64,000 bases of DNA, taken from the NCBI RefSeq assembly GCF_020616515.1, contig NZ_CP085135.1:5565001-5629000 (forward strand), in the 5' to 3' direction. Made by a program: the position numbers and the translations under genes. Below, piece by piece: positions 52,778 through 63,131 of the stretch (within the stretch, counting starts at the first letter, position 1; every line of letters begins with the position of its first letter). The DNA is from Mesorhizobium sp. PAMC28654 (GTDB lineage: Bacteria > Pseudomonadota > Alphaproteobacteria > Rhizobiales > Rhizobiaceae). The notes under the pieces were generated by a model. The model saw only the letters and a program-made list of their open reading frames with translations. It made no database searches and was not told the DNA's origin.

Positions 52778-53035
52778 CTCATCGCCCCCTGAAATGTAGG
52801 GCTACGGCTAGGCCCCAGCTGTTAAAAAGCCATTGAAGCAGCCGCCGCCGGCCGGCAATTCGGCCACTGAAGCCGGCGATCAGGCGTTCATGGTTAAAAA
52901 GCTTGGTGCAGATGCCGGTTGGGCGGTGGCTGTTGCGCGGCGTCCCATATGGGAGGAAAGTACCGCCCACAATGAATGGCTCGGGCGCGCGGCGGCCTGA
53001 TGCCCGGTTCGCCCGAAAATCGAGGATCACCGACC

Positions 53036-53431
53036 ATGAAGATCATTGCCTGCGGCAGCGTGCCGACCATCATCGCGCCGGAAAAGTATTTTACAGGCCG
53101 GGTGCTGCAGACGCCGGTCATCGAGAAGGAAGCGCCGGCGCGGCTCAGGGCCACGATGGTCAGTTTCGAGCCCGGCGCGCGCACCCACTGGCACACGCAT
53201 CCTCTTGGCCAGACGCTCTATGTCACATCGGGCGCCGGCCGCGCGCAGACATGGGGCGGGCCGATCCAGGAGATCAAGGCCGGAGACGTCATCTCGTTCG
53301 AGCCGGGTGAAAAGCATTGGCATGGCGCCGGTCTGAAATCGACGATGGCACATATGGCCATGCAGGAAGCGCTCGACGGCGTCCATGCCGACTGGCTGGA
53401 GAAGGTGAGTGACGAGCAATATGGCGGCTGA
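53036..53431 (+). CDS. Cupin-domain protein
   Basis: A 131-residue single-domain cupin. The metal motif is THWHTHPLGQTLYVTSGAG near residues 56-74, and the second motif ISFEPGEKHWHGA is near residues 89-101, giving three His and one Glu. Such small cupins often bind a metal and act as enzymes or sensors in sugar or aromatic metabolism. The ATG at 53036 has GAGGATC upstream. It may share a transcript with the MFS exporter 67 bases downstream. Confidence 0.86.
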   Translation: MKIIACGSVPTIIAPEKYFTGRVLQTPVIEKEAPARLRATMVSFEPGARTHWHTHPLGQTLYVTSGAGRAQTWGGPIQEIKAGDVISFEPGEKHWHGAGLKSTMAHMAMQEALDGVHADWLEKVSDEQYGG

Positions 53432-53498
53432 ACCGAGCCGCGACCAGCGATACTAGCTGCTCCAGCATTTTTTAGATGAACGATATTTTGGAGCCGCC

Positions 53499-55016
53499 AT
53501 GTCGGGCCGTCGTTTCTATCTTGTTGCCGCCGTCTATCTCGGCACGTTCGTGGCGCTGCTCGACGTCAGCATCGTCAATGTCGCGCTGCCGACGATCCAG
53601 CAGGCGCTGAACACCGATTTTGGCGGCCTGCAATGGGTTGTCGATTCCTACACGCTGTGCCTGTCGGCCTTCATGCTGTCGGCGGGGCTGATCGGCGACC
53701 GCTATGGGCGCAAGCGCTCCTGGCTGGCGGGCGTCGGCATTTTCGTGGTTGGTTCCGCCATCTGCGCGTTCGCGCCCAATTTGACGGTGCTGCTGACTGG
53801 GCGGGTGGTGCAGGGCGTTGCCGGGGCATTGCTCATTCCCGGCGCGCTGTCGATCCTGACACAGGCATTTCCCGATGCCCGCGAGCGCGCCGGCGTCATC
53901 GGCGGCTGGTCGTCCTTCGCCGCCGTTTCGCTGCTGGTCGGCCCCATCCTCGGCGGCGTCCTGGTTGAAACCGCCGGATGGCAGAGCATTTTCCTCATCA
54001 ACCTGCCGGTCGGCCTGTTCACGATCGTGCTGGGTGCTCTCTCGATCAAGGAGACGGCGCATCCAGAACATGCCCATCTTGACCTCATCGGCCTGGCGCT
54101 CAGCATCGTCTGGCTGGGCGCGCTGACCTTCGGCCTGATATCGGCCGGCGAGAACGGATGGGGCGACCAGCGGACGGTCATTGCGCTTGCCGTCGCCCTC
54201 GTCGGTCTGGTGCTCTTCGTCGGCTTCGAGGCGCGCACGCCGCGTCCCATGCTGCCGCTCGGCCTGTTCCGCGACATTCGCTTCTCCGTCGCCAATGTCG
54301 CGTCCTTCGCGCTCGGCCTGACCTCCTACACCAGCGTCTTCCTCTATTCGATGTTCCTGCAGCAAGTGCAGGGCTGGTCGCCGACGCAGACCGGTCTGCG
54401 CATGGCGCCTATCTTCCTTGTCCAGATGCTCGTCTCGCCGGCGATCGGCAGGCTCAGCCATCGCTACGGGCATTCCGTGTTGATGACGTCGGGCTATTTC
54501 CTGATCGGCGTCTCGATGCTCGGCATGTGCTGGGCCGGGCCCGCGACGCCCTATGCGGCGATCGGCCTGTTGTTTGCGATCGGTGGTCTCGGCAATTCGC
54601 TGGCGATCCCCACCAGCAATGCCGCTGCCATGTCCTACGCGCCACGTGAACGCTCCGGGATGGTGTCGGCGGTCATCAACGCCACCCGCCAGACCGGCCT
54701 TGCCATCGGCATCGCACTGCTTGGCGCCCTGATGAGCATGCGGGCGACAAGCCTGCTGACGGCAAATCTCGAAACAGCCGGTGTCGCCGATGCCGAAGCG
54801 GTGGCCCGCGCCGCCGTTTCGCGACACGACTTCGTAACCGACGCCACCATGGGTGAGAGCGGTCTGCGCGACCTGTTCGCGGCCGCCTATGCCGGAGGTT
54901 TCCACGCGGCGATGCTGACGGCGGCGATTGTTGCGTTCCTCACGGCGGCGCTGCTGCTGACCGTGTTGGCGCCAGCCGAGGCGCGTTCGGCCAGAACGGC
55001 CAAGCAGGAGGGGTGA
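53499..55016 (+). CDS. MFS drug:H+ exporter, DHA2 family
   Basis: A 505-residue inner-membrane protein with about 14 membrane segments. The motif DVSIVNVALPTIQQAL near residue 23 and LIGDRYGRKRSW near residue 66 (motif A) mark the DHA2 (EmrB/QacA-like) group. Members export drugs or toxic compounds with protons. No periplasmic EmrA-type partner is seen nearby. The stop at 55016 is followed by a terminator shared with the convergent aminotransferase gene. Confidence 0.9.
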   Translation: MSGRRFYLVAAVYLGTFVALLDVSIVNVALPTIQQALNTDFGGLQWVVDSYTLCLSAFMLSAGLIGDRYGRKRSWLAGVGIFVVGSAICAFAPNLTVLLTGRVVQGVAGALLIPGALSILTQAFPDARERAGVIGGWSSFAAVSLLVGPILGGVLVETAGWQSIFLINLPVGLFTIVLGALSIKETAHPEHAHLDLIGLALSIVWLGALTFGLISAGENGWGDQRTVIALAVALVGLVLFVGFEARTPRPMLPLGLFRDIRFSVANVASFALGLTSYTSVFLYSMFLQQVQGWSPTQTGLRMAPIFLVQMLVSPAIGRLSHRYGHSVLMTSGYFLIGVSMLGMCWAGPATPYAAIGLLFAIGGLGNSLAIPTSNAAAMSYAPRERSGMVSAVINATRQTGLAIGIALLGALMSMRATSLLTANLETAGVADAEAVARAAVSRHDFVTDATMGESGLRDLFAAAYAGGFHAAMLTAAIVAFLTAALLLTVLAPAEARSARTAKQEG

Positions 55017-55036
55017 GGCGCGGCCTTGTCGCCCAT

Positions 55037-55065
55037 AAAAAAACCCGGCCTGAGCCGGGTTTTTC
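55037..55065. terminator. Bidirectional Rho-independent terminator
   Basis: AACCCGGC and GCCGGGTT form a perfect stem around CTGA, with A-run before and T-run after. It ends both the MFS gene and the convergent aminotransferase gene. Confidence 0.85.
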
Positions 55066-55087
55066 ATGGCAACGATGGCGTGTTTGA

Positions 55088-56296
<1,209 letters not shown>

Positions 56297-56489
56297 TTAT
56301 CTCCAGAGAGGGTCCTTGCGGCCAAGGACGGCCGCGGCGCTTCTCATGTCGCATGATCTTGCCGAGTGCAAGCATTGTCGGCTGAGCCAGCGCTCAATGA
56401 CCTGTGATCGGGGACCCGTGATCGACAATAATAAATTCATTAACGGCCGGTAGACCCTTGCATGGCAGGATCAATCCATTCCGCCAGTC

Positions 56490-57401
56490 TTGCGGAGCGA
56501 GGAACCCTTGTCGCGCAGCATCGGGCTTGCCCACATCATTCGCCAAATGGACGGCACCTCGACCGGTGTCTGGGGCATCTACACGCTGCAAAGCGCCTTC
56601 CAGCCGATCTTCGCCTTCAAGGAGGGCAAGCTTTCGCTTGCGGCGTTCGAAGGGCTGATCCGGCCATTCCGTGACGGCGAGCCGCAGTCGCCGATGAGTT
56701 TCTTCTCGACCTGCCCGGCGGCCGATCGTTTGCATATCGAGGCGCTGACGCGAACGCTGCATCTTCTGAATGCCGGAGCCTGTCTGCCACGGGAAGCATC
56801 GATCTTCATCAATTTCGATCCGTCGGTGTTCACCGAACGCACGATCGCCGACAACGCGCTGCGGGAGATGCGGCTGGTGCTGCACGAGGCTGGAATCGAT
56901 CCGCGCCGCGTCGTCTGCGAGGTGACCGAGCAGAGATCGGCGTCGCAGGAAACGCTGTTCAGTTTCGTCGCGGCGCTCCGGGGCAACGGCTTTCGCATCG
57001 CGGTCGACGATTACGGCGCCGATGATTCCGACATCAACCGCATCAAGGAACTGAAGCCCGACATCGTCAAGTTCGACGCCTTGTGGATCACGCAGCTGAT
57101 GGAATCGGGCGCCGGTTTCGCGCTGCTGACGGCGATGGTGAAAAGCTTCGAGGACCAGGGCATCCGCACCGTCTTCGAAGGCATCGAGGAAAGCTGGCAA
57201 CTCGAACTGGCCGAGAAATCGGGCGCCTCGATGGTGCAGGGCTTCGTGCTGGCCCGGCCGGAACTGGCGCCAACCAGTTTCCGCGTCTTCGAAAAGGAAA
57301 GGCCTGCGCCCGCGATACCGTCCGACGCTGGCAGGGAGCCTTTGACTTCGGCCCCTTCGACGCGACGTGCGAAGGCCTTTGGGCGAAGGGTCGTGCGATG
57401 A
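56490..57401 (+). CDS. EAL-domain phosphodiesterase-like protein (first of pair)
   Basis: A 303-residue cytosolic EAL protein without a membrane segment. The catalytic positions are kept, though in altered wording: EGLIRP near residue 53 for the EAL motif, NFDPSVF near residue 109, CEVTEQ near residue 147, DDYGADD near residue 173 and QGFVLARP near residue 250. The start is uncertain; the ATG at 56490 lacks a strong ribosome site. The C-terminal 40 residues are low complexity. Its stop overlaps the start of the second EAL gene (57398-57401). Likely cyclic-di-GMP hydrolysis or binding. Confidence 0.82.
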   Translation: MRSEEPLSRSIGLAHIIRQMDGTSTGVWGIYTLQSAFQPIFAFKEGKLSLAAFEGLIRPFRDGEPQSPMSFFSTCPAADRLHIEALTRTLHLLNAGACLPREASIFINFDPSVFTERTIADNALREMRLVLHEAGIDPRRVVCEVTEQRSASQETLFSFVAALRGNGFRIAVDDYGADDSDINRIKELKPDIVKFDALWITQLMESGAGFALLTAMVKSFEDQGIRTVFEGIEESWQLELAEKSGASMVQGFVLARPELAPTSFRVFEKERPAPAIPSDAGREPLTSAPSTRRAKAFGRRVVR

Positions 57402-58258
57402 TGTCCGGGTTCGACAGGCGACGCAACGTCGCCGATGAGATCTTTGCCGACGAGGTCGGCATTGAATACGGGATCTACGGAGAGTTCCGGCTGCGAAGCG
57501 TCTACCAGCCGATCTTCGCGCCGCGCGGCGCGGCCCTGACGGCCGTCGCGGTCGAGGCCCTGGTCGAGCCGCATCTGGCAGGCCGACCGAGCTCGGCCCA
57601 GGCCTTCTTCGATCAGATTCCGGCGGAGGATCGCCTGTTTGTCGAGGCCATGTGCCGGGCCCTCCACCTGCGAAACTACAGCAACATCGGTGTCGAAGGG
57701 CTCGACTTGTTCTTCAACTTCAACCCCTTGGTCAACGACCATCCCGGGCGGGCCCTGGCCGAGATCAGGCTGATGGGCAGGCACCTCGCCGATTTCGGGC
57801 TGCATGCGGGCATGCTGGTCTGCGAGGTCACCGAACAGGCGGCCGATGACGCGCTGCTGTTGCTGCTGGTGCGGGAGATGCGGCGCGACGGCATGCGCAT
57901 CGCCATCGACGATTTCGGTGCCGGCCATTCGACGGAAGAGCGGGTGAGCCTTCTCAGCCCCGACATCATCAAGATCGATGGTGCGTGGTTTTCCGAACTC
58001 TGTCGCCATGCGGCGGCAGAAAAATTCTTCCGGCCGCTGGTTTCAACGCTGCATGAGCGCGGCGCCAAGGTTCTGGTCGAGGGCATCGAGCAGGCCGTGC
58101 ATCTGCGCGTCGCGCTGGAGGGCGGCGTCGACCTTCTGCAGGGGTTCCTTCTTGCCCGGCCGAAGTTGGCCGGCACGATTTTCAACGAGAATCCCCTGGC
58201 CATCGATGCGCTGCTCGAACCCGAGAGCAAGGTGGTCCAGCTGCATCAGCGCCGCTGA
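57398..58258 (+). CDS. EAL-domain phosphodiesterase-like protein (second of pair)
   Basis: A 286-residue EAL protein, translationally coupled to the first by an ATGA overlap. The key residues are VEALVEP near residue 52, NFNPL near residue 109, CEVTEQ near residue 147, DDFGAGHS near residue 173, KIDG near residue 194 and QGFLLARP near residue 248. It is clearly similar to the preceding protein over its whole length, so the pair arose by tandem duplication. They may act as a heterodimer, since EAL proteins dimerise. No GGDEF or sensor domain is attached to either. Confidence 0.85.
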   Translation: MMSGFDRRRNVADEIFADEVGIEYGIYGEFRLRSVYQPIFAPRGAALTAVAVEALVEPHLAGRPSSAQAFFDQIPAEDRLFVEAMCRALHLRNYSNIGVEGLDLFFNFNPLVNDHPGRALAEIRLMGRHLADFGLHAGMLVCEVTEQAADDALLLLLVREMRRDGMRIAIDDFGAGHSTEERVSLLSPDIIKIDGAWFSELCRHAAAEKFFRPLVSTLHERGAKVLVEGIEQAVHLRVALEGGVDLLQGFLLARPKLAGTIFNENPLAIDALLEPESKVVQLHQRR

Positions 58259-58338
58259 TCGACCCGCCAAAACAAATCACTGGATGATGCCGCTGGCCCT
58301 GCGATAATCGCGCCGTGCGTGATGCCCCGGGAGCGGAA

Positions 58339-58947
58339 ATGATACTCTACAGCATGATCGACAGCGGCAATTGCTACAAGCCGCGCCTGCTGATGGCCAA
58401 GCTCGGGCTGAGCTTCACCACCATCGAGGTCAGCTCGCACACCGGCGAGACGCGAAAAGCCGATTATGTCGCCAAGAATCCCAACGCCATGGTGCCGCTG
58501 CTCGAACTCGACGACGGCCGGCGGTTGGCCGAATCCAACGCCATCCTGCTCTATCTCGCGGAGGGCACGCGCTTCCTGCCGGCGGACAAATATGAGCGCG
58601 GGCTGGCCTATCAATGGCTGTTCTTCGAACAATACAGCCATGAGCCCTATATTGCCGTGCGCAAGGCGCTGCTGACCTTTCCCGAACGGGCGGGGGATGC
58701 GACGCCGGAGCGGCTGGCGGCCACGCTGGAGCGCGGCAACAAGGCGCTCGGCGTGATGAACAAACATCTGGAAAACAACGCCTTTTTCGCCGGCGGTGCC
58801 TTCAGCGTCGCCGACATCGCGCTCTATGCCTATACGCATACGGCGGAGCAAGGCGGCTTTCAGCTCGACGCCTACCCGGCGGTCGCCGCGTGGCTGAAGA
58901 GGGTGGAGGCGGATCCGGGGCATGTGCCGATGGAGTGGGTGGGGTAG
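58339..58947 (+). CDS. Glutathione S-transferase family protein
   Basis: A 202-residue protein with an N-terminal thioredoxin-fold domain (ILYSMIDSGNCYKPRLLMAK at the start, NAMVPLLELDDGRRLAESNAI near residues 52-72, the glutathione-binding cis-Pro and ESNAI motif) and an all-helical C-terminal domain. The Cys near residue 11 could be the catalytic residue as in beta-class or glutathionyl-reductase types. It detoxifies electrophiles or peroxides with glutathione. The ATG at 58339 has GGGAGCGG upstream. Confidence 0.86.
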   Translation: MILYSMIDSGNCYKPRLLMAKLGLSFTTIEVSSHTGETRKADYVAKNPNAMVPLLELDDGRRLAESNAILLYLAEGTRFLPADKYERGLAYQWLFFEQYSHEPYIAVRKALLTFPERAGDATPERLAATLERGNKALGVMNKHLENNAFFAGGAFSVADIALYAYTHTAEQGGFQLDAYPAVAAWLKRVEADPGHVPMEWVG

Positions 58948-58980
58948 TCAACGTCGGCGATTGGCGAAAGCGGCAGCCAG

Positions 58981-59110
58981 ATGAGGGGCGGCGCCAGCCT
59001 TTCTCAGTAAATCTCAAAAAGGGCAGTTCTACAGCGTCGGCGCTGCCCCTCATCGCCCTGCCGGGCACTTCTCCCCGTATAGTGACGGGGAGAAGGACGC
59101 TACTTTGCCG
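58981..59110. repeat. Intergenic palindromic repeat element (second copy)
   Basis: Outer arms ATGAGGGGC (58981-58989) and GCCCCTCAT (59045-59053) are followed by the hairpin CTTCTCCCCGT and ACGGGGAGAAG (59068-59095) and the word AAGGACGCT. The same words and hairpin occur at 37288-37455. It lies between the GST gene and the 3-prime end of the cold-shock transcript. Confidence 0.75.
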
Positions 59111-59140
59111 GTTTCGCCAATCGCCTGAAATCCAGACAAC

Positions 59141-59166
59141 AAAAAGGCGGGATAAATCCCGCCTTC
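59141..59166 (-). terminator. Terminator of the cold-shock gene transcript
   Basis: On the minus strand AGGCGGGAT and TCCCGCCT form a perfect stem followed by five T. It lies 165 bases after the cold-shock stop codon, which gives that mRNA a long 3-prime untranslated region. Confidence 0.8.
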
Positions 59167-59330
59167 CCATTCTTGGTAGCCTGATGGGAGCGTCAGGTCC
59201 GGGCTGGCAGCTATCTGCTGATCCAGCTTGTCGGGTCTTTCCGCTCCGGCGCGCTTCTCGCGCGACTGTCAGTACATCCGTGACTTGCCGTGCGCCCCGG
59301 ACCTTCGCCCGGCGCGCGCCATTCGCAAAA

Positions 59331-59543
59331 TCAGGCTGCCTTGCTCAGAGAACCAGCGGACGACTTGCCAGTGCGGCGGTCCTGCTCGATCTCGAAGTTG
59401 ATCTTCTGGCCTTCGACCAGGGTCGACAGGCCAGCGCGCTCAACAGCGGAGATGTGGACGAAAACGTCCGCGCCGCCGTTGTCAGGCTGGATGAAGCCGA
59501 AACCCTTGGTGGAGTTAAACCACTTGACCGTTCCAGTTGCCAT
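59331..59543 (-). CDS. Cold-shock protein (CspA family)
   Basis: A 70-residue single cold-shock domain starting [10 protein letters not shown]. The RNA-binding motifs RNP1 (KGFGFIQP, residues 13-20) and RNP2 (VFVHIS, residues 27-32) are intact. It binds single-stranded RNA and keeps mRNA open in the cold. The upstream leader on the minus strand is about 150 bases of unassigned sequence, and the 3-prime region is long, both common in cold-shock mRNAs. The gene symbol cannot be fixed since rhizobia carry several copies. Confidence 0.93.
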   Translation of the reverse strand: MATGTVKWFNSTKGFGFIQPDNGGADVFVHISAVERAGLSTLVEGQKINFEIEQDRRTGKSSAGSLSKAA

Positions 59544-59822
59544 AAAAATAGTCCTTCGCATTTGCTTTGGTTTGACCAGACCGAAGTCCAGCCGGTGGGC
59601 ATCGAGATTTTGGAGATAGACGTCAGCAAACGCGAATATCGCGAGGCCCGGATCGATCGGCCGAAATATCAATGGGGCTGATATAGTCTGCTTTTGCACC
59701 GAAAACAAGATGGGGTGAAAAAAGGCACGGTGGCGGTGCCGCCCAATGGCCGCCCCAATCGCATGAAACCGTTGCGGCAGTGCCTCTGCTTTCGGGGGCA
59801 GGGACTGGTTCTGGAGAGGGTT

Positions 59823-60149
59823 ATGAAGGCTGTTCCGCTTGCCATCTGCCTGACATTGGTGGCCGCCCAGGCGCAGGCGATCTCGCGCTACGATCCCACC
59901 CACATGAGTTGCAACAAGATACAGTCGACGATCGCCCGCGAGGGCGCGGTCATCCTGCGCTACCAGTCGTCGCGCGTGCCGGGCCTGCCGCTCTACGACC
60001 GCTATGTGCAAAGCGAACGGTTCTGCAACATGGGCGAGGTCCGCACGCGCGCTTCGGTGCCCAGCGCCGATACGAGCTTCTGCGCCGTCTACATCTGCAA
60101 GCGGCCCGATGTGGACCGGCGGTTCCACCGGCGGTTCTTCCACAATTAG
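59823..60149 (+). CDS. Small exported Cys-containing protein, function unknown
   Basis: A 108-residue protein with a signal peptide ([18 protein letters not shown]) and a basic mature part with four Cys (SCNKI, RFCNMG, FCAVYIC). The segment [20 protein letters not shown] near residues 44-63 is conserved in related small periplasmic proteins of rhizobia as far as I recall. The ATG at 59823 has GGAGAGGG upstream. It is convergent with the DNA methyltransferase gene. Function unknown. Confidence 0.7.
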   Translation: MKAVPLAICLTLVAAQAQAISRYDPTHMSCNKIQSTIAREGAVILRYQSSRVPGLPLYDRYVQSERFCNMGEVRTRASVPSADTSFCAVYICKRPDVDRRFHRRFFHN

Positions 60150-60182
60150 GAAAGCCCGCTTTGCTCGGCGATGGAGCAGTCG

Positions 60183-60752
60183 TCAGAACCCGAACGACAC
60201 CTGCGCCGGTGGCGGCGGGCCGACGCGCACGCCTTCCATGGCCAGCATCTTTTCCTTGGTGACCGAGCCGCCGGGCGCCGAAAAACCGCCGATCTTGCCG
60301 CCCGCGGCGAGGATGCGGTGGCAGGGGATGACCAGCGGCACCGGGTTGGCGCCAAGGGCCGCGCCGGTTTCGCGGGCGAGCCCGGCATGGCCGGCGCGTT
60401 TGGCCAGTTCACCATAGGTGGTGGTTTCGCCGAAGCTGAGCTTTCGTGCCTCGTCGTAGATGGCCAGGCGGAAATCATCGATGCCGGCCAGGTCGACCGG
60501 CACGCCGGTGAAATCGACATCCTCGCCGGCGGCATAAGCCTTGATCGAGGCGATCAGCTCGACGACCCATTTCGGCTGCTCGGTCGAGGTGGAAACACCG
60601 CCACGGCGAAGCAGCCGGCGCTCCACCGCCTCACGGCTGCGCTCGGGCAGGCAGAGCCGGATCAGGCCCGTTTCGCTCCATGCGATGCCCATGAAACCGA
60701 TCACTGTTTCTAACACTGTGTGGCCGGCTGTGATCGTGGAGGTGTTTTCCAT
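60183..60752 (-). CDS. ogt: Methylated-DNA--protein-cysteine methyltransferase
   Basis: A 189-residue suicide repair protein. The active-site motif IPCHRIL is near residue 141, with the helix-turn-helix of the domain just before it (TTTYGELAKRAGHAGLARETG). It moves the methyl group from O6-methylguanine to its own Cys. The ATG at 60752 has GGAGCACG upstream; the open frame extends further left-to-right without a better start. The Ada N-terminal domain is missing, so it is the Ogt type. Confidence 0.9.
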   Translation of the reverse strand: MENTSTITAGHTVLETVIGFMGIAWSETGLIRLCLPERSREAVERRLLRRGGVSTSTEQPKWVVELIASIKAYAAGEDVDFTGVPVDLAGIDDFRLAIYDEARKLSFGETTTYGELAKRAGHAGLARETGAALGANPVPLVIPCHRILAAGGKIGGFSAPGGSVTKEKMLAMEGVRVGPPPPAQVSFGF

Positions 60753-60933
60753 GACGTGCTCCTTTCCGCAAAACGGCGAAAAACGGCTGTTGGTACGAGT
60801 ACAGATAGGGAACAATATCGCACTTTGCCCTGAGTCCCGCCACCCGAAAACCATCAAGTGGCCCCGATTGCCCGACGAGAATCGCTGGTGTAAGTGATTT
60901 CTTAACATCCGACGAACCGGACCCGAACGCGGC

Positions 60934-61881
60934 TTGCCAGCAAAACTCAATCTTATCGCGATCGGTGTGATCCTTGCCGCTGCAAGCGTCAGTGGCTGCA
61001 CCTCGACGTCGCAGATGAAGCCCGCGCCCGCCTTCGCCGAGACGGCGACGGCCGCGGGAGCCGATGCGGGCTTCACGATACCGCTGCCCGAGACGGTTTC
61101 GGTGCTGCCGGAATCGTCGGGCATCGCGCCGGTCCAGACGGCGGAACTGACACCGGGCCAGGCCGCGCTGCCTGTGGAACCAGCGGTCGCCTTTGCTGGC
61201 CCGACGCCGCTGGCGGCACCCGCGGCGGCAGCCATGATCGCGGCCAATACGGCGCCCGCCGCATTCAGGACCAACGCCACGGCCGAGTCCGCCTACTCGA
61301 TCGCAGGCCTCGCCACGCCAGCCGCCCTGAGGTCGGTCGCGGGCAAGCGCACAATCGCCCCCATCGCCGGCGGCACGGTCGTCCAAGGAACCGTGATGCC
61401 AGGCGTCCAGCAGGTCGCCTATGTGGTGCCGCAGAATCCGGCAGCACTCATCCAGACCCCGATGGCGCCGGCCGAAGAACACTCGACGGGTACGCGCGGC
61501 GATGTCGAGCGGCTGATCGCCAAATATGCAGCCCTTTACGAGGTGCCGATCGACTTGGTGCGCCATGTCGTCAACCGCGAGAGCACCTTCAATCCCAAGG
61601 CCTACAACAACGGCCATTGGGGGCTGATGCAGATCAAGCACGCGACGGCGCGCGGCATGGGCTACGAAGGCTCGCCCAAGGGCCTGTTCGATGCCGAGAC
61701 CAATCTGAAATACGCGGTCAAATATCTGCGCGGCGCCTGGCTGGTGGCCGGCGGCAACGCCAAGCGCGCCGACCTGCTTTACCAGACCGGCTACTATTTC
61801 GAAGCCAAGCGCAAGGGCCTGCTCGAGGCGACCGGCCTTGGCCGCGACAGCTTGCGCCACCGGCTCCAGCCGGATGCCTGA
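60934..61881 (+). CDS. Lytic transglycosylase lipoprotein
   Basis: A 315-residue exported lipoprotein. The signal ends in a lipobox, SVSGC near residues 18-22, so it is anchored in a membrane. Residues 23-185 form an Ala/Pro/Thr-rich linker. The C-terminal SLT domain holds the catalytic Glu in VVNRESTFNPKAYNNGHWG near residues 211-229 and then LMQIKHATARGMGY. It cleaves murein between MurNAc and GlcNAc. The start is a TTG at 60934 with a weak ribosome site, so the N-terminus is less certain. The GNAT gene starts 5 bases after its stop. Confidence 0.83.
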   Translation: MPAKLNLIAIGVILAAASVSGCTSTSQMKPAPAFAETATAAGADAGFTIPLPETVSVLPESSGIAPVQTAELTPGQAALPVEPAVAFAGPTPLAAPAAAAMIAANTAPAAFRTNATAESAYSIAGLATPAALRSVAGKRTIAPIAGGTVVQGTVMPGVQQVAYVVPQNPAALIQTPMAPAEEHSTGTRGDVERLIAKYAALYEVPIDLVRHVVNRESTFNPKAYNNGHWGLMQIKHATARGMGYEGSPKGLFDAETNLKYAVKYLRGAWLVAGGNAKRADLLYQTGYYFEAKRKGLLEATGLGRDSLRHRLQPDA

Positions 61882-61886
61882 ACGTG

Positions 61887-62375
61887 ATGTTTGAGCCAGG
61901 TTCGCCTGCGCCAAACGACGTCCGGCTGCGCAAGATCCTCGACGACACGCTTACCGCGCCGCGCTGGCCTGACGGCTTCCTCATGCGGACCTTCGAGCAT
62001 ACCGACGCGCCTGCCTTGCACGCGCTGCTGACCGAGGTGTTCGACGACGGCAAGGATGGGCTGTTCGACGAATGGTGGCCGAGCATTTCCGGCGATGCCG
62101 AGTTCGATCCCGCACTGTGTTTCCTCGTCATCGACGCCAAGGGCCTGCTGGCGGCGGCTGCCCTGTGCTGGACCTCGGCCTTCGTGAAGGATCTTGTCGT
62201 TCACCCTGAGGCGCGGGAGCGGGGCATTGGCGAGGCCCTGATGCGGCACGCCTTTGCCACCTTTGCCGCTCGCGGCGCAGGCCATGTCGATCTCAAGACC
62301 AATACGGTAGAGAGCGCCGCCGCCGTCCGTCTCTACGAGCGGCTGGGGATGAAGCCTGTCGCCTGGCAGGGTTAA
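61887..62375 (+). CDS. GNAT-family N-acetyltransferase
   Basis: A 162-residue acetyltransferase. The acetyl-CoA site is VKDLVVHPEARERGIGEALM near residues 96-115, followed by LKTNTVESAAAVRLYERLG near residues 130-148. The ATG at 61887 (GTG at 61884 is possible) lies 5 bases after the transglycosylase stop, so both are probably cotranscribed. The substrate is unknown; a bare protein or small amine is typical. Confidence 0.85.
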   Translation: MFEPGSPAPNDVRLRKILDDTLTAPRWPDGFLMRTFEHTDAPALHALLTEVFDDGKDGLFDEWWPSISGDAEFDPALCFLVIDAKGLLAAAALCWTSAFVKDLVVHPEARERGIGEALMRHAFATFAARGAGHVDLKTNTVESAAAVRLYERLGMKPVAWQG

Positions 62376-62443
62376 TGCTTGTCGCCCAAAAAGCGCGCAG
62401 CGTATCGGGACAACGACATGCATAAAGCGCGTCGCGCTTTATG
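62376..62443. repeat. Intergenic palindromic repeat
   Basis: CATAAAGCGCG (62421-62431) and CGCGCTTTATG (62433-62443) form a perfect palindrome with a one-base centre. Just upstream, GCTTGTCG (62378-62385) and CGACATGC (62414-62421) form an imperfect outer pair around AAAAGCGCGCAGCG. Such words recur between rhizobial genes as far as I recall. Confidence 0.5.
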
Positions 62444-62663
62444 GCCCTGTTCCAGCCCGAAGGTATCAGCCTGGCCTCTGTGAACCGCTTCACATAGCCC
62501 GCCGTGGGCAAATGCTAACCCTGCGTCATCACGTCATTCAGCTGGTCGGGGATCGTCGATCGGCTGGGCACAGGAGGAGGTTGCACCGGCATGTGCCAGC
62601 CCCTCCAACGGCGGGTCCCGGGGCGCGGGTTTCCGGGACCCTCCTGCTCGTGAGCCTGCCCTT

Positions 62664-63002
62664 CTAGATGTCCGGCGCGTTGCCGATCTTCTGCTTGAGA
62701 TCGAGCGCCCAGGCGCGGCCCTCGTCGCCGCCCCATAGCAGCCAGGCGATGTAGCCGGCCGAGGGGTTTGCCTCGTTGCCGTAATTCCTGCCACGCTTGT
62801 CGACCTCGTGGCGGGCAAAATAGCTGACCATGCGCCGGATGGTGGAGGGCGCGAGCTTCTCGCGATTTTTCAATTCCGTTGCTCGCGCGACGCCGATCTC
62901 GGTGCCGCCACGGCCGAACTCCGTGCGCAAGCGCAGGCCCTTGGCGGCATTGTCGGCGACCACTTGCGGGCAGCGCAGGTCGATCTCGTCGGCTTCGTGC
63001 AT
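62664..63002 (-). CDS. Small phage-associated protein of unknown function
   Basis: A 112-residue protein starting MHEADEIDLRCPQ with GGGGAGAAAA upstream. The C-terminal half contains APSTIRRMVSYFARHEVDKRG and SAGYIAWLLWGGDEGRAWA, a motif I associate with small proteins and protein segments in phage structural regions. It probably binds other proteins; no catalytic motif is seen. It is divergent from the tail tube gene, 129 bases away, and both suggest a phage-derived remnant or a domesticated part. Confidence 0.65.
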   Translation of the reverse strand: MHEADEIDLRCPQVVADNAAKGLRLRTEFGRGGTEIGVARATELKNREKLAPSTIRRMVSYFARHEVDKRGRNYGNEANPSAGYIAWLLWGGDEGRAWALDLKQKIGNAPDI

Positions 63003-63131
63003 TTTTCTCCCCAATCCGCCAGGCTCTAGCCGACAGGAAGAATGCGGGGAAGGGGAACCGGTTCCGCTCGGGGTTGCATGGTGTTGCCGCCTCGCCGAGA
63101 ATGCCAGGGGATGGGCAATCAGGAGTTCGCC

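Noticed and set aside
62613..62641. Strong stem GGGTCCCGG / CCGGGACCC after the GNAT gene
   Set aside because: No T-run follows on either strand, so I did not call it an intrinsic terminator.
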